Shown here: in pieces, positions 1-11,100 of the stretch
Position numbering within the stretch: the first letter of the stretch is position 1
Layout of the letters: the number at the start of each line of letters is the position of its first letter
From: Dimargaris cristalligena
Lineage: Eukaryota > Kickxellomycota > Dimargaritomycetes > Dimargaritales > Dimargaritaceae
Assembly: GCA_027576995.1 (NCBI GenBank)
Contig: JANBQC010000217.1
Span: forward strand, 1 to 41,566
Length of the DNA stretch: 41,566 bases
Direction: 5' to 3'
Notes under the pieces: generated by a model
Told to the model about the DNA's origin: nothing
Seen by the model: only the letters and a program-made list of their open reading frames with translations
Databases searched by the model: none
Made by a program: the position numbers and the translations under genes

Positions 1-76
1 ACTTCCAACCTGCCCAATTCGGTACTCCCATTATTTCTTTATAGTTACACGGCCCTACTCGGCCTTTACGGTTACA

Positions 77-177
77 AGATGAAGCAAATATTACTGGTTA
101 AAAATAAATCTCTTATAAATTATCACATACACTTATCATTTAAAACCTTATACAGCTGGGTTGGATTTCACCCATAT
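77..177 (-). mobile_element. Truncated copy A of the 144-bp MITE family
   Basis: This stretch matches the reverse complement of the complete copies at 4801-4944 and 14640-14783. It carries the internal motif GATGAAGCAAATATTACTGG and ends with the terminal inverted repeat (TTTCACCCATAT). About 43 bp at the other terminus are missing or too diverged to align. It encodes nothing; a short reading frame across it is incidental. Confidence 0.7.
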
Positions 178-1683
178 GGACAATATTCATCAGAGTCAAA
201 GTGTAATCGTTTTGAACTGGGTACTATAATACTCTGTGACCCGGGGAGCACTAATACACTGGTCGATAATATTCACTGGCAGGGTCTACCCGCGGATGAA
301 TAAATCACCCACTTTCAACATGGTACCCATCAATATTGGATGTATTTATCCAGGTCTTGCAGCCACCTGTGGAAATCAGCTACCCTGAGGACATAGAGGC
401 CACCTGACCCCCCAGCCAAATAATAACACCCGAAAAGACAGAGACCAGTTTCTGGCCCCATTGATCACACCAATTTACCAGAGGTTTAAAAAGAGGATTA
501 AGGCCTCGCTAGAGCCAACTCGTGTCTTAATAAAATAACTAAGTTCATATCTAATATCTCATTATTCAAAAGATTAATCGCCCTACTCGGCACCATGGTA
601 ATTCCCTGTCCTACTCGACCTGCTCGTAAAAGTCTTCAAACAAACTTATAGATACTGCTAAGTCGCCCTACTGATACCCAAATACGCTTGTGGTATTTTA
701 GGGATCTATAGCACTTTCTCGTTTACCCTGATGTACGTTATCCACGGGGGAAAACACGGGTAGTACCCCCTCTTAATAGTCGAATTCCGTCTAAACCATG
801 CACCATCCGGCGGGCTGGTGATGGGCCCCTTGAGTCCTACCCCCTGTTACTTTTTGGGAATACCAAGGCAAACCCTACTTCGAAAGCCAATTCCAGCCTC
901 CAGACTCGCATCGGCAAAATATTTACGAGATAGACCTAGGTCCCCCTCCCCCTCTGAGCTAGATCGTCAGTATTTCCCAAGGTATTTTCACATACCACAG
1001 TGGTATGGAGAATGATTGCCAGTTGCTCCGCGCTATTAGGATGTTTCTTTGCTCAAAAAGGCCGAAATCCAAACAACTCATTAATTCGATGCTACCCTTT
1101 GATACGCCAGGACAGCTCAGTAACGTACTGTTCCCTTATTACAAAAAAAAAGGACAATATTCCCTACTGGTCAGTTAGATTAGGATTGGATCATCATTGC
1201 GTTTTACCAAAGCGGAAATATTGCCACTTGGCTTAGGAATATACTGTATACACGCACATAGTATAGAGGTTGGGGGTGTTGCGACTTCTTAATTGCCAGC
1301 AAAACAACCCCACCTTCAATTATGAACAGGCACGTTCAAATTGTTGAACACAAAGCTGTCGCTACCTTTGCACCCACTGGAGAAGCCTCCAGTGCTGTAT
1401 GAACCTTGTCCTTTGATGCCAAGCTGACCAGGTATAGGTCCACCTGATATATATATATATAAGTACCGGGGGTTGCTCTCTGAAATCCCCTTTCGTCCTT
1501 CTTCATGCTACTTTTTGGCCGACAGCTATGGTTAATTTGGAGTGCGCTTATTAACACTATTTTTTCGCGTAATTTATAATGATATAATTGTTATGCCGAC
1601 CCCATTCCTATTTCCCTAAATTATAATCGCTATATTCAATTATCTTTTGTTATTCTCATCTTAATTTCTAATCCCATTTAATT
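178..1683. other. Gene-free left flank
   Basis: I see no credible coding exon on either strand. Visible features are a 12-bp motif (GCCCTACTCGGC) present near position 52 and again near 580, with a diverged relative near 609, and an (AT)n microsatellite at 1447-1461. The last 120 bp are AT- and pyrimidine-rich and run directly into the subtilase start, as expected of a fungal promoter and leader. Confidence 0.5.
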
Positions 1684-4272
1684 ATGGCTAAGGGGCTTCA
1701 CTTTTGGTTACTCGGGACGTTGGTTGCCCAGTTCGCTTTTACGACCTGTTCTGCTGAAGACAGTGTACCACGATCCTACATTATCCAGTTTAATTCCGAC
1801 AATGGTGGGGACTCGTCTGGCAGCTCTCAACTGGACCAGTTCGCCAAACAAATGCAGAGCCAATCGATTCCGTTTACCTTCGTGCGCAACTATACTACCT
1901 TATCCCAAGGTACTGAAATTCGTCTCGATGACAGCTATTCAACTATTACGCACAATCTACCTAGCGTACTCACGCTGGCCTCCAATAAACTTATGGCCCA
2001 ATCGACCAACGTCCAGACCTCGGCCACTGTAGGCAAAAAAGTCGCCGCCCGGGAGAATGTCTATTTGATCCGAAACAGCATCGCGCAGAAACGTGACCAG
2101 AAGAACATATACGGACGAGGCGTCAAAATTGGCTTCGTGGACAGCGGGCTCGACTACCGACATCCCGCATTTGGCGGTTGTTTCAAGACTTGCAAATCGG
2201 CACGAGTGATCGCCGGTTACGACTTTGTTGGTGATGCATACACTGGCGCCAATGATCCCCTGCCGGATAGTGACCCTCTCGACACATGTAATGGCCACGG
2301 CACCCACGTCACGGGTATCGCCGCTGGCAACGACGGCGACTTTCAAGGGGTGGCCCCTAAGGCTCAGATTGGGGCTTACCGCGTGTTAGGCTGTACTGGC
2401 ACTACGCAGACCGGAATAGTGATTTCCGCCCTTCTGGCCGCCTATAACGACGGGATGAATATCATAAATGTGTCGGTCGGTTCGCCCTCCGGCTTCCCCG
2501 GCGCCCTACTCTCCGATCTTGCGACCCAAATGACTCGCAGGGGAGTGATGGTCGTATCCGCAGTGGGTAACGATGGCGCCAATTCCCTCTTTTTAACAAA
2601 CGCACCTGCTGTAGGGTTCGATGTGATAGCTGTTGGAAGTATGGACCAGGACCAGTTCTACTCGAAGGCCATCAAAATCAATAGTATGAACGACCGGCTT
2701 ATCCCGCGCTCCTACTCCCAATTCCCTGACGTGTCTTTCAAATTTTCGAAAAAGACTCTCGCACTGGCCACCGACGCCCAGGGTTCATTGCTGGCGTGTA
2801 ATCCCATCACGGCCAATTTAATGGATAAGGTGGCATTTGTCCAACGCGGGGGTTGTTATCTGGAAAACAAGGCCATCAATGCCAAAGCGGCCGGCGCCAT
2901 TGCCATGGTCATTTACGACACAGTTCAACAGGCTGTTTCCGCGCCCGCCTTCCAGAATCAGGGCTGTATCCCATCGGTTATGATCGAATTGCGGGACGGT
3001 CTTCTTCTGGAGTCCACCCTCCGGTCCAAAAAAATCGTGAAGATAACCAGCGATGAGGAGTTTTACAGCCAGACAAGCTCTGTGGGCGACAGCGTATCCC
3101 CGTTTTCCAGTTGGGGACCCGGTGCCGACTTATCCCTCAAACCTGACCTAGTTGCCCCTGGTCGCTATATTATGTCAACGCTACCAATTGGGATGGGTAG
3201 CTACGGAGTGGCCAGCGGGACGTCCATGGCCAGTCCGTTTGTGGCCGGAGTGTTTGCTCTTCTCCGCGAATACTACCCTGGCCTAACGAACCAGCAGTAT
3301 CGAATGAGACTTCTGTCCAGAATGTACCTGCTGGACTCCTGGGACACCGACTCTCGATGCTCGCCAGCACAGCAGGGCTACGGGGCTCTGGACATGACCC
3401 ACGTTTTTAATGCGCCCGATGTCGATGTGGCCTATAATCCCGCCCTTCTTGACATCCAGAGTGCCACCAATGGGGCTGGCTTCAATTTTGAAATCCAGTT
3501 TACCGTCTCATCGGACAATACTTATACCACCGAGTGGGGATGGCTGCCAAACGAGCAAATTACAATGTTCAACCCAGACGGATCGATAGCCTCTGTCCCA
3601 CTGAAATCAGACCTTGCCTTTGATATTGATAACATCGAAGCCGTGCCGGACAAACTACGACCCCACTCGACTAACACTATGCGCATGACCATCACTTCCA
3701 ATGGCTTGAATACGGGGTATTGGCTTTTTGGGGGATTCATTCTGTTTACCTTGAAGTCCAAAAAAGAATCCGTCGATCTCCAGGTTCCGTTTCTGGCAAT
3801 GAATGACAACTATTCAAATATGCCTCTACTCCCGCCCCCAAACACCCCCACCTACCCTCACCTCGTTGATTTAACCACCAACCAGCCTTTACTGCCCGGC
3901 TATCTGTCATACTACCGACTAAGCGAAAAAAACTACCCGGCGTTCCAATTTTCCCTGCAATTTAACGTTGATCTTATTTTAGTGTACGCCGTAGATCTTG
4001 GCAAATCAGACCAAAGTCGCTACCAACTGACCAAAGGGGAAGAGTCCTACTTTGTCCGCAACTATACCCCTGAAATGCCCCCCTACTATTTTTCGTGGTC
4101 AGGATCAGTTCTTCAAAGGCTCACCAATGGTACTGATGTAGCCACCCAGGCACCCACCGGCACTTATAGGTTTCAAGCGTATTTTCTAAAGCCCCTTAAG
4201 GACAAGACCTCTCGCAATGATGATGATTTTATTATTTGGACCTCACAACCCTTTATAATGATGAATGTTTAA
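1684..4272 (+). CDS. Secreted subtilisin-like serine protease (S8 family, PA domain)
   Basis: An intronless 862-residue preproprotease. Residues 1 to about 24 are a signal peptide (hydrophobic core, Cys-Ser-Ala before the likely cut). A pro-region of roughly 110 residues follows, starting with an inhibitor-I9-like Tyr-Ile-Ile-Gln-Phe strand. The S8 catalytic triad is complete: Asp153 in GFVDSGLDYRHPAF, His205 in NGHGTHVTGIAAG and Ser514 in SGTSMASPFVAG; SAVGND supplies the oxyanion Asn. A protease-associated domain is inserted at about 350-450, and the last 280 residues resemble the C-terminal beta (Fn3/DUF1034-like) region of large extracellular subtilases. By family it cleaves proteins outside the cell or in the wall. 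The ATG at 1684 is preceded by an AT-rich leader and gives an intact signal peptide. The exact subfamily is uncertain. Confidence 0.93.
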   Translation: MAKGLHFWLLGTLVAQFAFTTCSAEDSVPRSYIIQFNSDNGGDSSGSSQLDQFAKQMQSQSIPFTFVRNYTTLSQGTEIRLDDSYSTITHNLPSVLTLASNKLMAQSTNVQTSATVGKKVAARENVYLIRNSIAQKRDQKNIYGRGVKIGFVDSGLDYRHPAFGGCFKTCKSARVIAGYDFVGDAYTGANDPLPDSDPLDTCNGHGTHVTGIAAGNDGDFQGVAPKAQIGAYRVLGCTGTTQTGIVISALLAAYNDGMNIINVSVGSPSGFPGALLSDLATQMTRRGVMVVSAVGNDGANSLFLTNAPAVGFDVIAVGSMDQDQFYSKAIKINSMNDRLIPRSYSQFPDVSFKFSKKTLALATDAQGSLLACNPITANLMDKVAFVQRGGCYLENKAINAKAAGAIAMVIYDTVQQAVSAPAFQNQGCIPSVMIELRDGLLLESTLRSKKIVKITSDEEFYSQTSSVGDSVSPFSSWGPGADLSLKPDLVAPGRYIMSTLPIGMGSYGVASGTSMASPFVAGVFALLREYYPGLTNQQYRMRLLSRMYLLDSWDTDSRCSPAQQGYGALDMTHVFNAPDVDVAYNPALLDIQSATNGAGFNFEIQFTVSSDNTYTTEWGWLPNEQITMFNPDGSIASVPLKSDLAFDIDNIEAVPDKLRPHSTNTMRMTITSNGLNTGYWLFGGFILFTLKSKKESVDLQVPFLAMNDNYSNMPLLPPPNTPTYPHLVDLTTNQPLLPGYLSYYRLSEKNYPAFQFSLQFNVDLILVYAVDLGKSDQSRYQLTKGEESYFVRNYTPEMPPYYFSWSGSVLQRLTNGTDVATQAPTGTYRFQAYFLKPLKDKTSRNDDDFIIWTSQPFIMMNV

Positions 4273-4550
4273 ATCCCTAATTTTTACTAATAGCCTCATC
4301 AAATCTACAGCAAGAATTGCAAGAGATTTACTATATTCGTTCTTTTTGGGTATAATAGTCACTATAATTTCAAGGAATTAAATTAATTAAATAAACACGT
4401 TAGTCCTAGTAATATCTAATTTGTAATTGTCATTTGCTACTGGAACCGTCAAACTCATCACTGCCCAATATAAAATATAGCCCCGCGCCTTCAATCCTGG
4501 CTAAACGTGACCATCCTTCCTACTTTCCCATTCATAAATTATTTTTAAGT

Positions 4551-4576
4551 TTATCCAGCTAGGCTGGATTTTACCC
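4551..4576 (-). mobile_element. Possible eroded MITE end
   Basis: Twenty-six bases match the terminal part of the reverse-complemented MITE consensus at 21 of 26 positions by eye, and four of the five differences are transitions. The rest of an element cannot be aligned with confidence, so this is either a decayed remnant or a chance match. Confidence 0.3.
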
Positions 4577-4800
4577 AAACGCAGGCGGTTATGTAACATA
4601 CCTTGTCAATTGAACTTCCAAGTTATAGTTAGAAAATATTGAAACTGCTTTTAAGAGTTGTTAAAAACTAACTACTCACTCTGTATATCACACACCGACC
4701 TATTCTTATCAATCTACTTTTTTTTCCATTAAAGCAAAACGGATAATTTAAACCTAGTCGATTTGTGGCCATGCTCTTAAAACTGAAATGAGTCGCTTTA

Positions 4801-4944
4801 ATATGGGTGAAATTCAGCCCAGCTATATAAGGGTTTGCATTATATGTGTATGGGAGAATATATGGGAAATTTATTTTTAACTAGTAATATTGGCCGAATC
4901 TAATGGATTTTTCGTTATACAGCTTGGATGAACTTCTCCCATAT
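4801..4944 (+). mobile_element. 144-bp MITE, complete copy B
   Basis: A complete non-autonomous element bounded by ATATGGG and CCCATAT. The terminal inverted repeats are imperfect: the first 32 bases match the reverse complement of the last 32 at about 26 positions. It has no coding capacity. TTA sits on both sides, but the other copies show no equivalent duplication. It lies 0.5 kb downstream of the subtilase gene and belongs to the same subfamily as copies A, C and E. Confidence 0.88.
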
Positions 4945-5669
4945 TTAGTGTAACAGCCAGTCAAACAAAAGGATTTATGCATGCCGGCTACCATCAAAGC
5001 CAACAGTTACCGCCATCTTTGGTTCAAAGTGGCCATTTTCCTTCATAATTCCCGTACCAAAAACCCCATAAGCCTCACTTTTCATATTCGCCCAGATTGG
5101 TCATAAAAAACATTTGCTGTTCAGTATGCGAAGTTTATGTTGGAAATATAGACTCGACGGTAAACGCAAGTGCCTTCGGATACAACTAAAATAATTTAAA
5201 GAGAGAAAGAACCGCAAGGGGCAAGGCTAGATGTCTGCGGTTGGTTTTATTGAGTTGGATATTAGCAGTAATAACGATTAGGACGAAGTCCCGGGTATAG
5301 AATGATATAGTAAAGGCTAGAATATAGTTTTGGCTATAGGACGAGCCAATCACAGAGATGGAATCAGTGGGACGGGGGAAATGAATTTCCAACAGTTTAT
5401 AGTGCTTCAAATTATGCCATTTAAACGCCTGTAAAATGTTTCCGTTTTTACGGGTGTAAACCTGTTGGTTTAAAAGGAGCAGATTTATACTTTAATCTCT
5501 TAACTATATCAACTGAAGGGGTATTCTAGTAAATAACTTTTGTCAACATCTTGACATGATCAAACACGTCAATTTAATTGACCAGTATTTTGGATCCCTA
5601 CCTCGACTAGTAAAAAGTTGGTACTACTAAAAAGAACATTACATCTATCAGTTTAGAAGTTCCATATCC
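4945..5669. other. Intergenic, no gene seen
   Basis: AT-rich spacer between MITE copy B and the tRNA gene. I find no coding exon with family similarity, no structured RNA and no repeat beyond short AT runs. Confidence 0.5.
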
Positions 5670-5675
5670 AAAAAA
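5670..5675 (-). terminator. RNA polymerase III terminator of tRNA-Leu
   Basis: A run of six A on the plus strand is six T on the tRNA strand. It starts three bases past the discriminator base, the usual position and form of a Pol III stop. Confidence 0.8.
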
Positions 5676-5677
5676 TA

Positions 5678-5760
5678 TGAGCAGAGTGGGATTCGAACCC
5701 ACGCCTACAAAGTAGACTGCGACCTGAACGCAGCGCCTTAGACCGCTCGGCCATCTGCCC
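5678..5760 (-). tRNA. tRNA-Leu (anticodon CAG)
   Basis: On the minus strand the cloverleaf closes. The acceptor stem GGGCAGA pairs with TCTGCTC (one G-U pair) and the discriminator is A. The A box reads TGGCCGAGCGG. The anticodon stem CTGCG/CGCAG encloses loop TTCAGGT, so the anticodon is CAG and reads CUG codons. A long variable arm follows, as expected of a class II tRNA-Leu, and the T arm contains GGGTTCGAATCCC. There is no intron. Length is 83 nt including the discriminator; CCA is not encoded. A T-run terminates it. Confidence 0.96.
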
Positions 5761-5956
5761 CTATATAGAAATATTAATTTAATCCATGTAATAAATAGTA
5801 TTATAATTTTCGAAGAGATTATTGATTTTGTTCGACTGCTTAATTGCCTGAATAATGTCAATGGATGGGCTGAACCTATTTTTGTTATACGCCATTACCC
5901 TCATATGATAGTCTCTTATTAAGGCTATATTTTTGATCAAAAATTTATATTTGTAG

Positions 5957-6100
5957 ATATGGGAGAGGTTCAGCCGAGCCGTATAACGAAAAATCCGTTA
6001 GATGAAGCAAATACTACTGGTTAAAAAGAAATCTCCCATACATTATCCCATACAGTTATCATTTAAAACCTTATACAGTTGGGCCGAATTTCACTCATAT
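5957..6100 (-). mobile_element. 144-bp MITE, complete copy E
   Basis: Inverse orientation relative to copy B and exactly the same length, from ATATGGGAGAGGTTC to TTTCACTCATAT. The internal GATGAAGCAAATACTACTGG segment is nearly identical to copies A and C. It lies 241 bp upstream of the KAE1 start codon, inside the likely promoter region. Confidence 0.87.
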
Positions 6101-6341
6101 GGATGTGAACGGCCGTTAGAAATGCAACCTTTTATTTATACTGGATAGTTTTCTTTAATTACCCCCTCTGACTTACCCCACCCATAGGCAGCCATTGGGC
6201 TGTTGTACTAAATTAGTACCACCTATACCAGTTTAGTTGGGTGTGCCTTACATGTTACCCCTTTGCTAGTTTTACCACTCTATTATAGCTTTTAGTATTT
6301 CCAGTTTATTTGGGGGGTTTCTCGCACATTCATATTCGACC

Positions 6342-7876
6342 ATGGCATGCCACGAGTTCTTCCATATTGGACAGCTGCCCAACCGGGACGCCCGCTGCCT
6401 TACCGTTCTGGGCCTCGAGGGCTCAGCCAACAAATTGGGTGTTGGCATTGTCCGACACACTATTCGTTCACCGCTTAATTCTTCGTCGCTGGATCGCATC
6501 TCCCAAGCCGATTTAGCCGCCATTCTCGCCGAACAGGAGGTTGAAGTACTAGCTAATCCCCGTCATACTTACATTACCCCACCGGGCCAGGGGTTTCTGC
6601 CGAAGGATACCGCTGTCCACCACCGCCAGCAAATTCTAGGCCTGCTACGAGAGGCCCTGGCGGAAGCGGGTAATCTACCGCCCAGTGACATTGACGCCAT
6701 TTGCTTTACCAAGGGTCCCGGCATGGGTGGACCGCTCGTTTCCGTGGCCGTGGTGGCGCGGACCCTGGCTCTGCTGTGGGACCGGCCTTTAGTAGGGGTT
6801 AACCACTGTATCGGTCATATTGAAATGGGGCGTCAAATTACGGGGGCCCAGAATCCGGTGGTGCTATACGTCAGCGGGGGCAACACCCAGGTCATCGCCT
6901 ACGCGCAAAACCGCTACCGGATATTCGGGGAGACCCTGGACATTGCGGTGGGCAACTGTCTGGACCGGTTCGCCCGGATTATCTCGCTCCCCAATGATCC
7001 CAGTCCCGGCTACAACATCGAACAGTACGCCAAACGCGGCCGCGTCCTGGTCGAATTACCCTACACCGTCAAGGGTATGGACGTGTCCTTCTCGGGCATT
7101 CTGTCCAATATCCAGGCCATCGCGCGGGCTAAACTGAGCGCCCTCGGCCACTCGAAGCCCATTGCCGCTATCCAGCAGATCCCAGACAATATTACCCCGG
7201 AGGATCTCTGCTTCTCTCTTCAGGAAACCATCTTTGCCATGTTGGTCGAGATTACCGAGCGGGCCATGGCCCATATTGGCTCGGAAGAAGTCCTTATCGT
7301 GGGGGGAGTTGGATGTAAGTCGCCTCTATGATTGCAATCGAACCTCTAACTCCATCATCGTTTATATCAAACCCTGTCACTCCGTTTCCTTGCGTGTGTA
7401 CCTAGGATCAGCTGGTTTAACTTATCTTTCCACAAATTGTTCTGCGGACAATGCGGACTTTAGGTAACCTTCGCCTTCAGGAAATGATGGCAGAAATGGC
7501 CCGCCAGCGCAACGCTCGCGTGTTTGCAACCGATGAAAGGTAAGCCTGTCCCTAAATTTGCCAGTATCCACATCGTCATTACTAATCGAGTGCTCCGTTA
7601 GCTCACCGGTTTAACTTCGTACCGCCAACGTTCGATTTGATCGGTGCGCACTTTTGGTATTCTAATTCATCCGTATGGGTCTGCCAACGATACCGCGCTT
7701 ATTGACATATTTTGCTCCCAACTTAAAATATCGCCAGGTTTTGCATCGACAATGGTATAATGATTGCTCACGCTGGCGCGCTGGCTTACCAAACGGGATT
7801 CACAACTCCCCTATCTGAAAGTACCGTTACGCAACGATTCCGAACCGACGAAGTACTGGTGACGTGGCGGACTTGA
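6342..7876 (+). CDS. KAE1: tRNA N6-adenosine threonylcarbamoyltransferase, KEOPS subunit Kae1
   Basis: Kae1/OSGEP transfers threonylcarbamoyl to A37 of ANN-decoding tRNAs within the KEOPS complex. Three exons give 395 residues: 6342-7314, 7464-7539 and 7738-7876. Donors are GTAAGT and GTAAGC, acceptors TAG and CAG, and the splices restore [14 protein letters not shown] and FATDERFCIDNG. Metal ligands are visible: His155 and His159 in [10 protein letters not shown], and the Asp of FCIDNG. Other hallmarks are [24 protein letters not shown] and the ending [13 protein letters not shown]. Two oddities: about 24 residues precede the usual N-terminus, and roughly 28 extra residues are inserted between the first beta strand (GVGIV) and [13 protein letters not shown]. 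The ATG has a good ACCATGG context. A MITE sits about 240 bp upstream, and the 3' end converges on VPS18. Confidence 0.95.
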
Positions 7877-8127
7877 AAAGGGCCTGTTAAATACAGGCTA
7901 CCGTAATTCCGCGTATAACACGTCGATACACCTAGCTTCCGCCTAATTAAATGGCCCTTTAGCATTATCATTAAGATATAGTGTTCCATTCTATTCATTT
8001 AAGCCTTATAGCTGATTGCAGATTTATAATTATAAAAATACGTACTTATATATAGTTGTAAGAAAAAGACTTCAGTGAATGATAATAGTCCAAAGAAGTT
8101 CGCGCAATTTCCTGCCCTTCTGGGAAT

Positions 8128-11100
8128 TTATATATCCCATGAAGAAATCAAATCGTGTTCCTTATGGCCATCAACAAACACCTTATCGATGGTACGGATC
8201 ATCATATCACCGCAGAGCACACACTCTCCAGCTACCAAACTATCCAGCTCGTTCTTCAGCTGGGCCAATTTGTGGGTTTGGGTGCGATCGCCGGATTTGG
8301 CCGGGGTATCCGAGGTCGACGGAGGGCTGAGAGCGTTGGTCATTAAAAGTTGGGTAATTTGCTTTTGGCAATCCAGTACCCGTTGGCGGCGGCGCGGGAG
8401 CATATGGGTGGTGACTTTACGAATCAGGCACTCGGCGTGGAAGGTGTGCTGACAAGGAAACGCGTAGAACTGCCGGGCCATCAGTGGGGTTTCGCAGATT
8501 CCGCACAACTCGCCCGGACTGAGTAAAACGAAGCGGTTCCGGAGGTGGCGAATATCCTGCTGTATGGCTTGGGCGTTGCGGGTAGCCTCGTCCATTTCGG
8601 TGCGCAGTTCATCGATGTGGCGGTCGTAGTCCTCCAGAGCGGAGATAATCTCCTCCTTGAAATCGTCAATTTGGGTAAACGCTGGGAAGAAGGGCAGAAT
8701 CTGTTCGATGCTCAGCAGGGGGCACTGCTGTAGGAATGACATGGCCCGTTTAACATCATGGGTTTTCTCCACCACGTGGCGGGCGATTTTCAGCCAGAGG
8801 CGCTTGCGGAGGTCGGGTCGATCTTCCGGCTTGTCGGCATTAATTTGGGCCAACTCTAAATCCTGGTGGGCCAACGCCAGGTCGACCGCATCCTCGTACT
8901 GGCCCATCATACTATAAAGGTGGACACAGCTTTGGATGCGCTGGTTCTTGCGGCAAAGGCGGAGGGCGTAGTCGACATCGTAGTGCATACCCTGCCCTTC
9001 GTTAGCCAGAAACTCCAAAAGGGCGGTCTCGCAGCGAGTGGCCTGGGTGGCGTACACGGACAGCAAGTAGTTGTGCAGGACCGGATCCCGGTTATGCTGC
9101 TTGTGGATGATAAAAGTAAGGTAGCGAATAACCTGGTTAGGCTGGTCGATCTGGCCCCGGGTTTCCTGGTACTTGAGAAAGGCCGGGATCAGCTGGCGTG
9201 GGGCAAGGTCAGATTGCCGCATTAGAACTTGGACCATGTCCTCGGGGCACCATCGGAGCAGAGTGGGGGTGTACTTGTAGAACAGCGATGGGGACCCATG
9301 TCGACTGAGGACGTCAATGGCCTGCTCATACTGCCGTTCAGTTATCCAGTGGGCAATCACCTGTTCATAATCGCCTAAAAGGGCGGCATAGTCAAGCAGC
9401 ACGTCGTGACGCCCATGACTCCGCAATAGGGCATAGGTGGTGCGTCTATCAAGGTTCCTCTTATAGGTCCGTAGTAGGGAGTCGAGATCCTGGCGTGAAC
9501 TCTGCTTTTCAGCTTCCAAATTGGCTCGCTCGGGCGAGTCGCCGCTTGGTTGTGACCTTAGTCGAGCATCAAATTGGTTAAGTTGGTTGAGATAAATTTC
9601 AATCAACCAGGTGCTCAGCAGCGTGATTTGGGTAATATTCTGGATATAACGTGGGTACGAAGGCAGTCATACAATTATAGATATATATATGTATATGGTT
9701 ATATAGGGGGGAAAAGTGTAGATACAGTATATACCTTGGCAGCTAATGGCCTATGCAGTGCCAGTGGTAGGTAAAGCGGGCCTTGTAAAGGTAAATACGT
9801 AGCTTAACGAACCCCTGGATACCTCCACCAGAACTATCTAGGCTTAACTTACATTTGCCTTAAGGTGCTCCAATTTTTTGGATAAGTAGCACTTGAGTGC
9901 TTCCTGGTCATTTTGGCCTGCAAACTTTAGGGTAACTTCCTCAAAATTCCGGGTGGTTTGTGCGTAATAGGTGGCCGACAAAACATAGCGACCCTGGGTG
10001 TAGTAATGGTCTGCTTGGGCGCCTAGGATGTGATTCTTTTCAGCAGGATTCTACAGAAAGTAAAATGATAGTAAGAGCAATGGATTGTAATTGGACGAAT
10101 AATGAAATTAGTCCAGAGGTCAGTAGATGGACACAGCGAAAAATAAAAATATAGATTCTAATAAGCAACCTACTTTGGCGTGTTGGAAAGCCGTATCATA
10201 CATGCGTTTCTGCAAATAAATCTTCCAAACGTCGCGGTCTTCATTGTGGATAATGAGCTCAAACACGGATGATGGGGTAAATACCCAATACGTATTGTGG
10301 GTCGAATCCACACTGAGTCCAAGTGCGCGCTCACCATACCCCTGTACATGTGCATCAGGAAATCAATACAATAGTTAGTAAACGATATACATAAGTGCCA
10401 ATGAGACAAATTAAATGGTTGATATCGATGTAATCTACGGTATAGACAATCACATGGAGATAGGTATAGGGTTATACAGTATATAAACACTTGCCATGTT
10501 GATGGTCTCTTCGTAAACCACTTCATCGTTCAGTAGGCACACCGCCTTCACAGAGTGTCGGTATAGTAATATAATATGGAACTCGGTGAGGGCCATGGAG
10601 ATTGGTGCTTCAGGCCCCTCCACCGAGGTGCCGGAGGTAGGATGATCCCGTGGGTAACTGGCGGGGGTGGTGGCGGTTGCATTGTTGTATAAAAAACAAT
10701 AAAAGTAGACGATTCATAAAATTGATCACCAGTATACTAACCCCGTATTGGCCAAATTAGAAATGGCAGGATGAATTATGCCAGTAAATTTTAGATGGGA
10801 CAGTAGTGCAACAAGGTGGAAGAAATAACAACAACTTACGGCAGTAGCACCGGATCCGAGACAACGCTGTCACCGGTTCCCTGGGAGCCGTAGACCAATT
10901 GGCCGTGATATACACCCGATCCAGTCAACCAGGCAAACTTCTCGGCGACACTTTGGTAGGCCACGTCCTGCAATTTGCTGAACAAACACAGCTCTGTGTG
11001 AGAAATATCGCCGGGGATTTCTTGAAACACTGCACTCGCGGAAAATAGATGGATGGGAGGTACAATTAAAGAAAAATAAATCATGGAAACATTAATAAAT

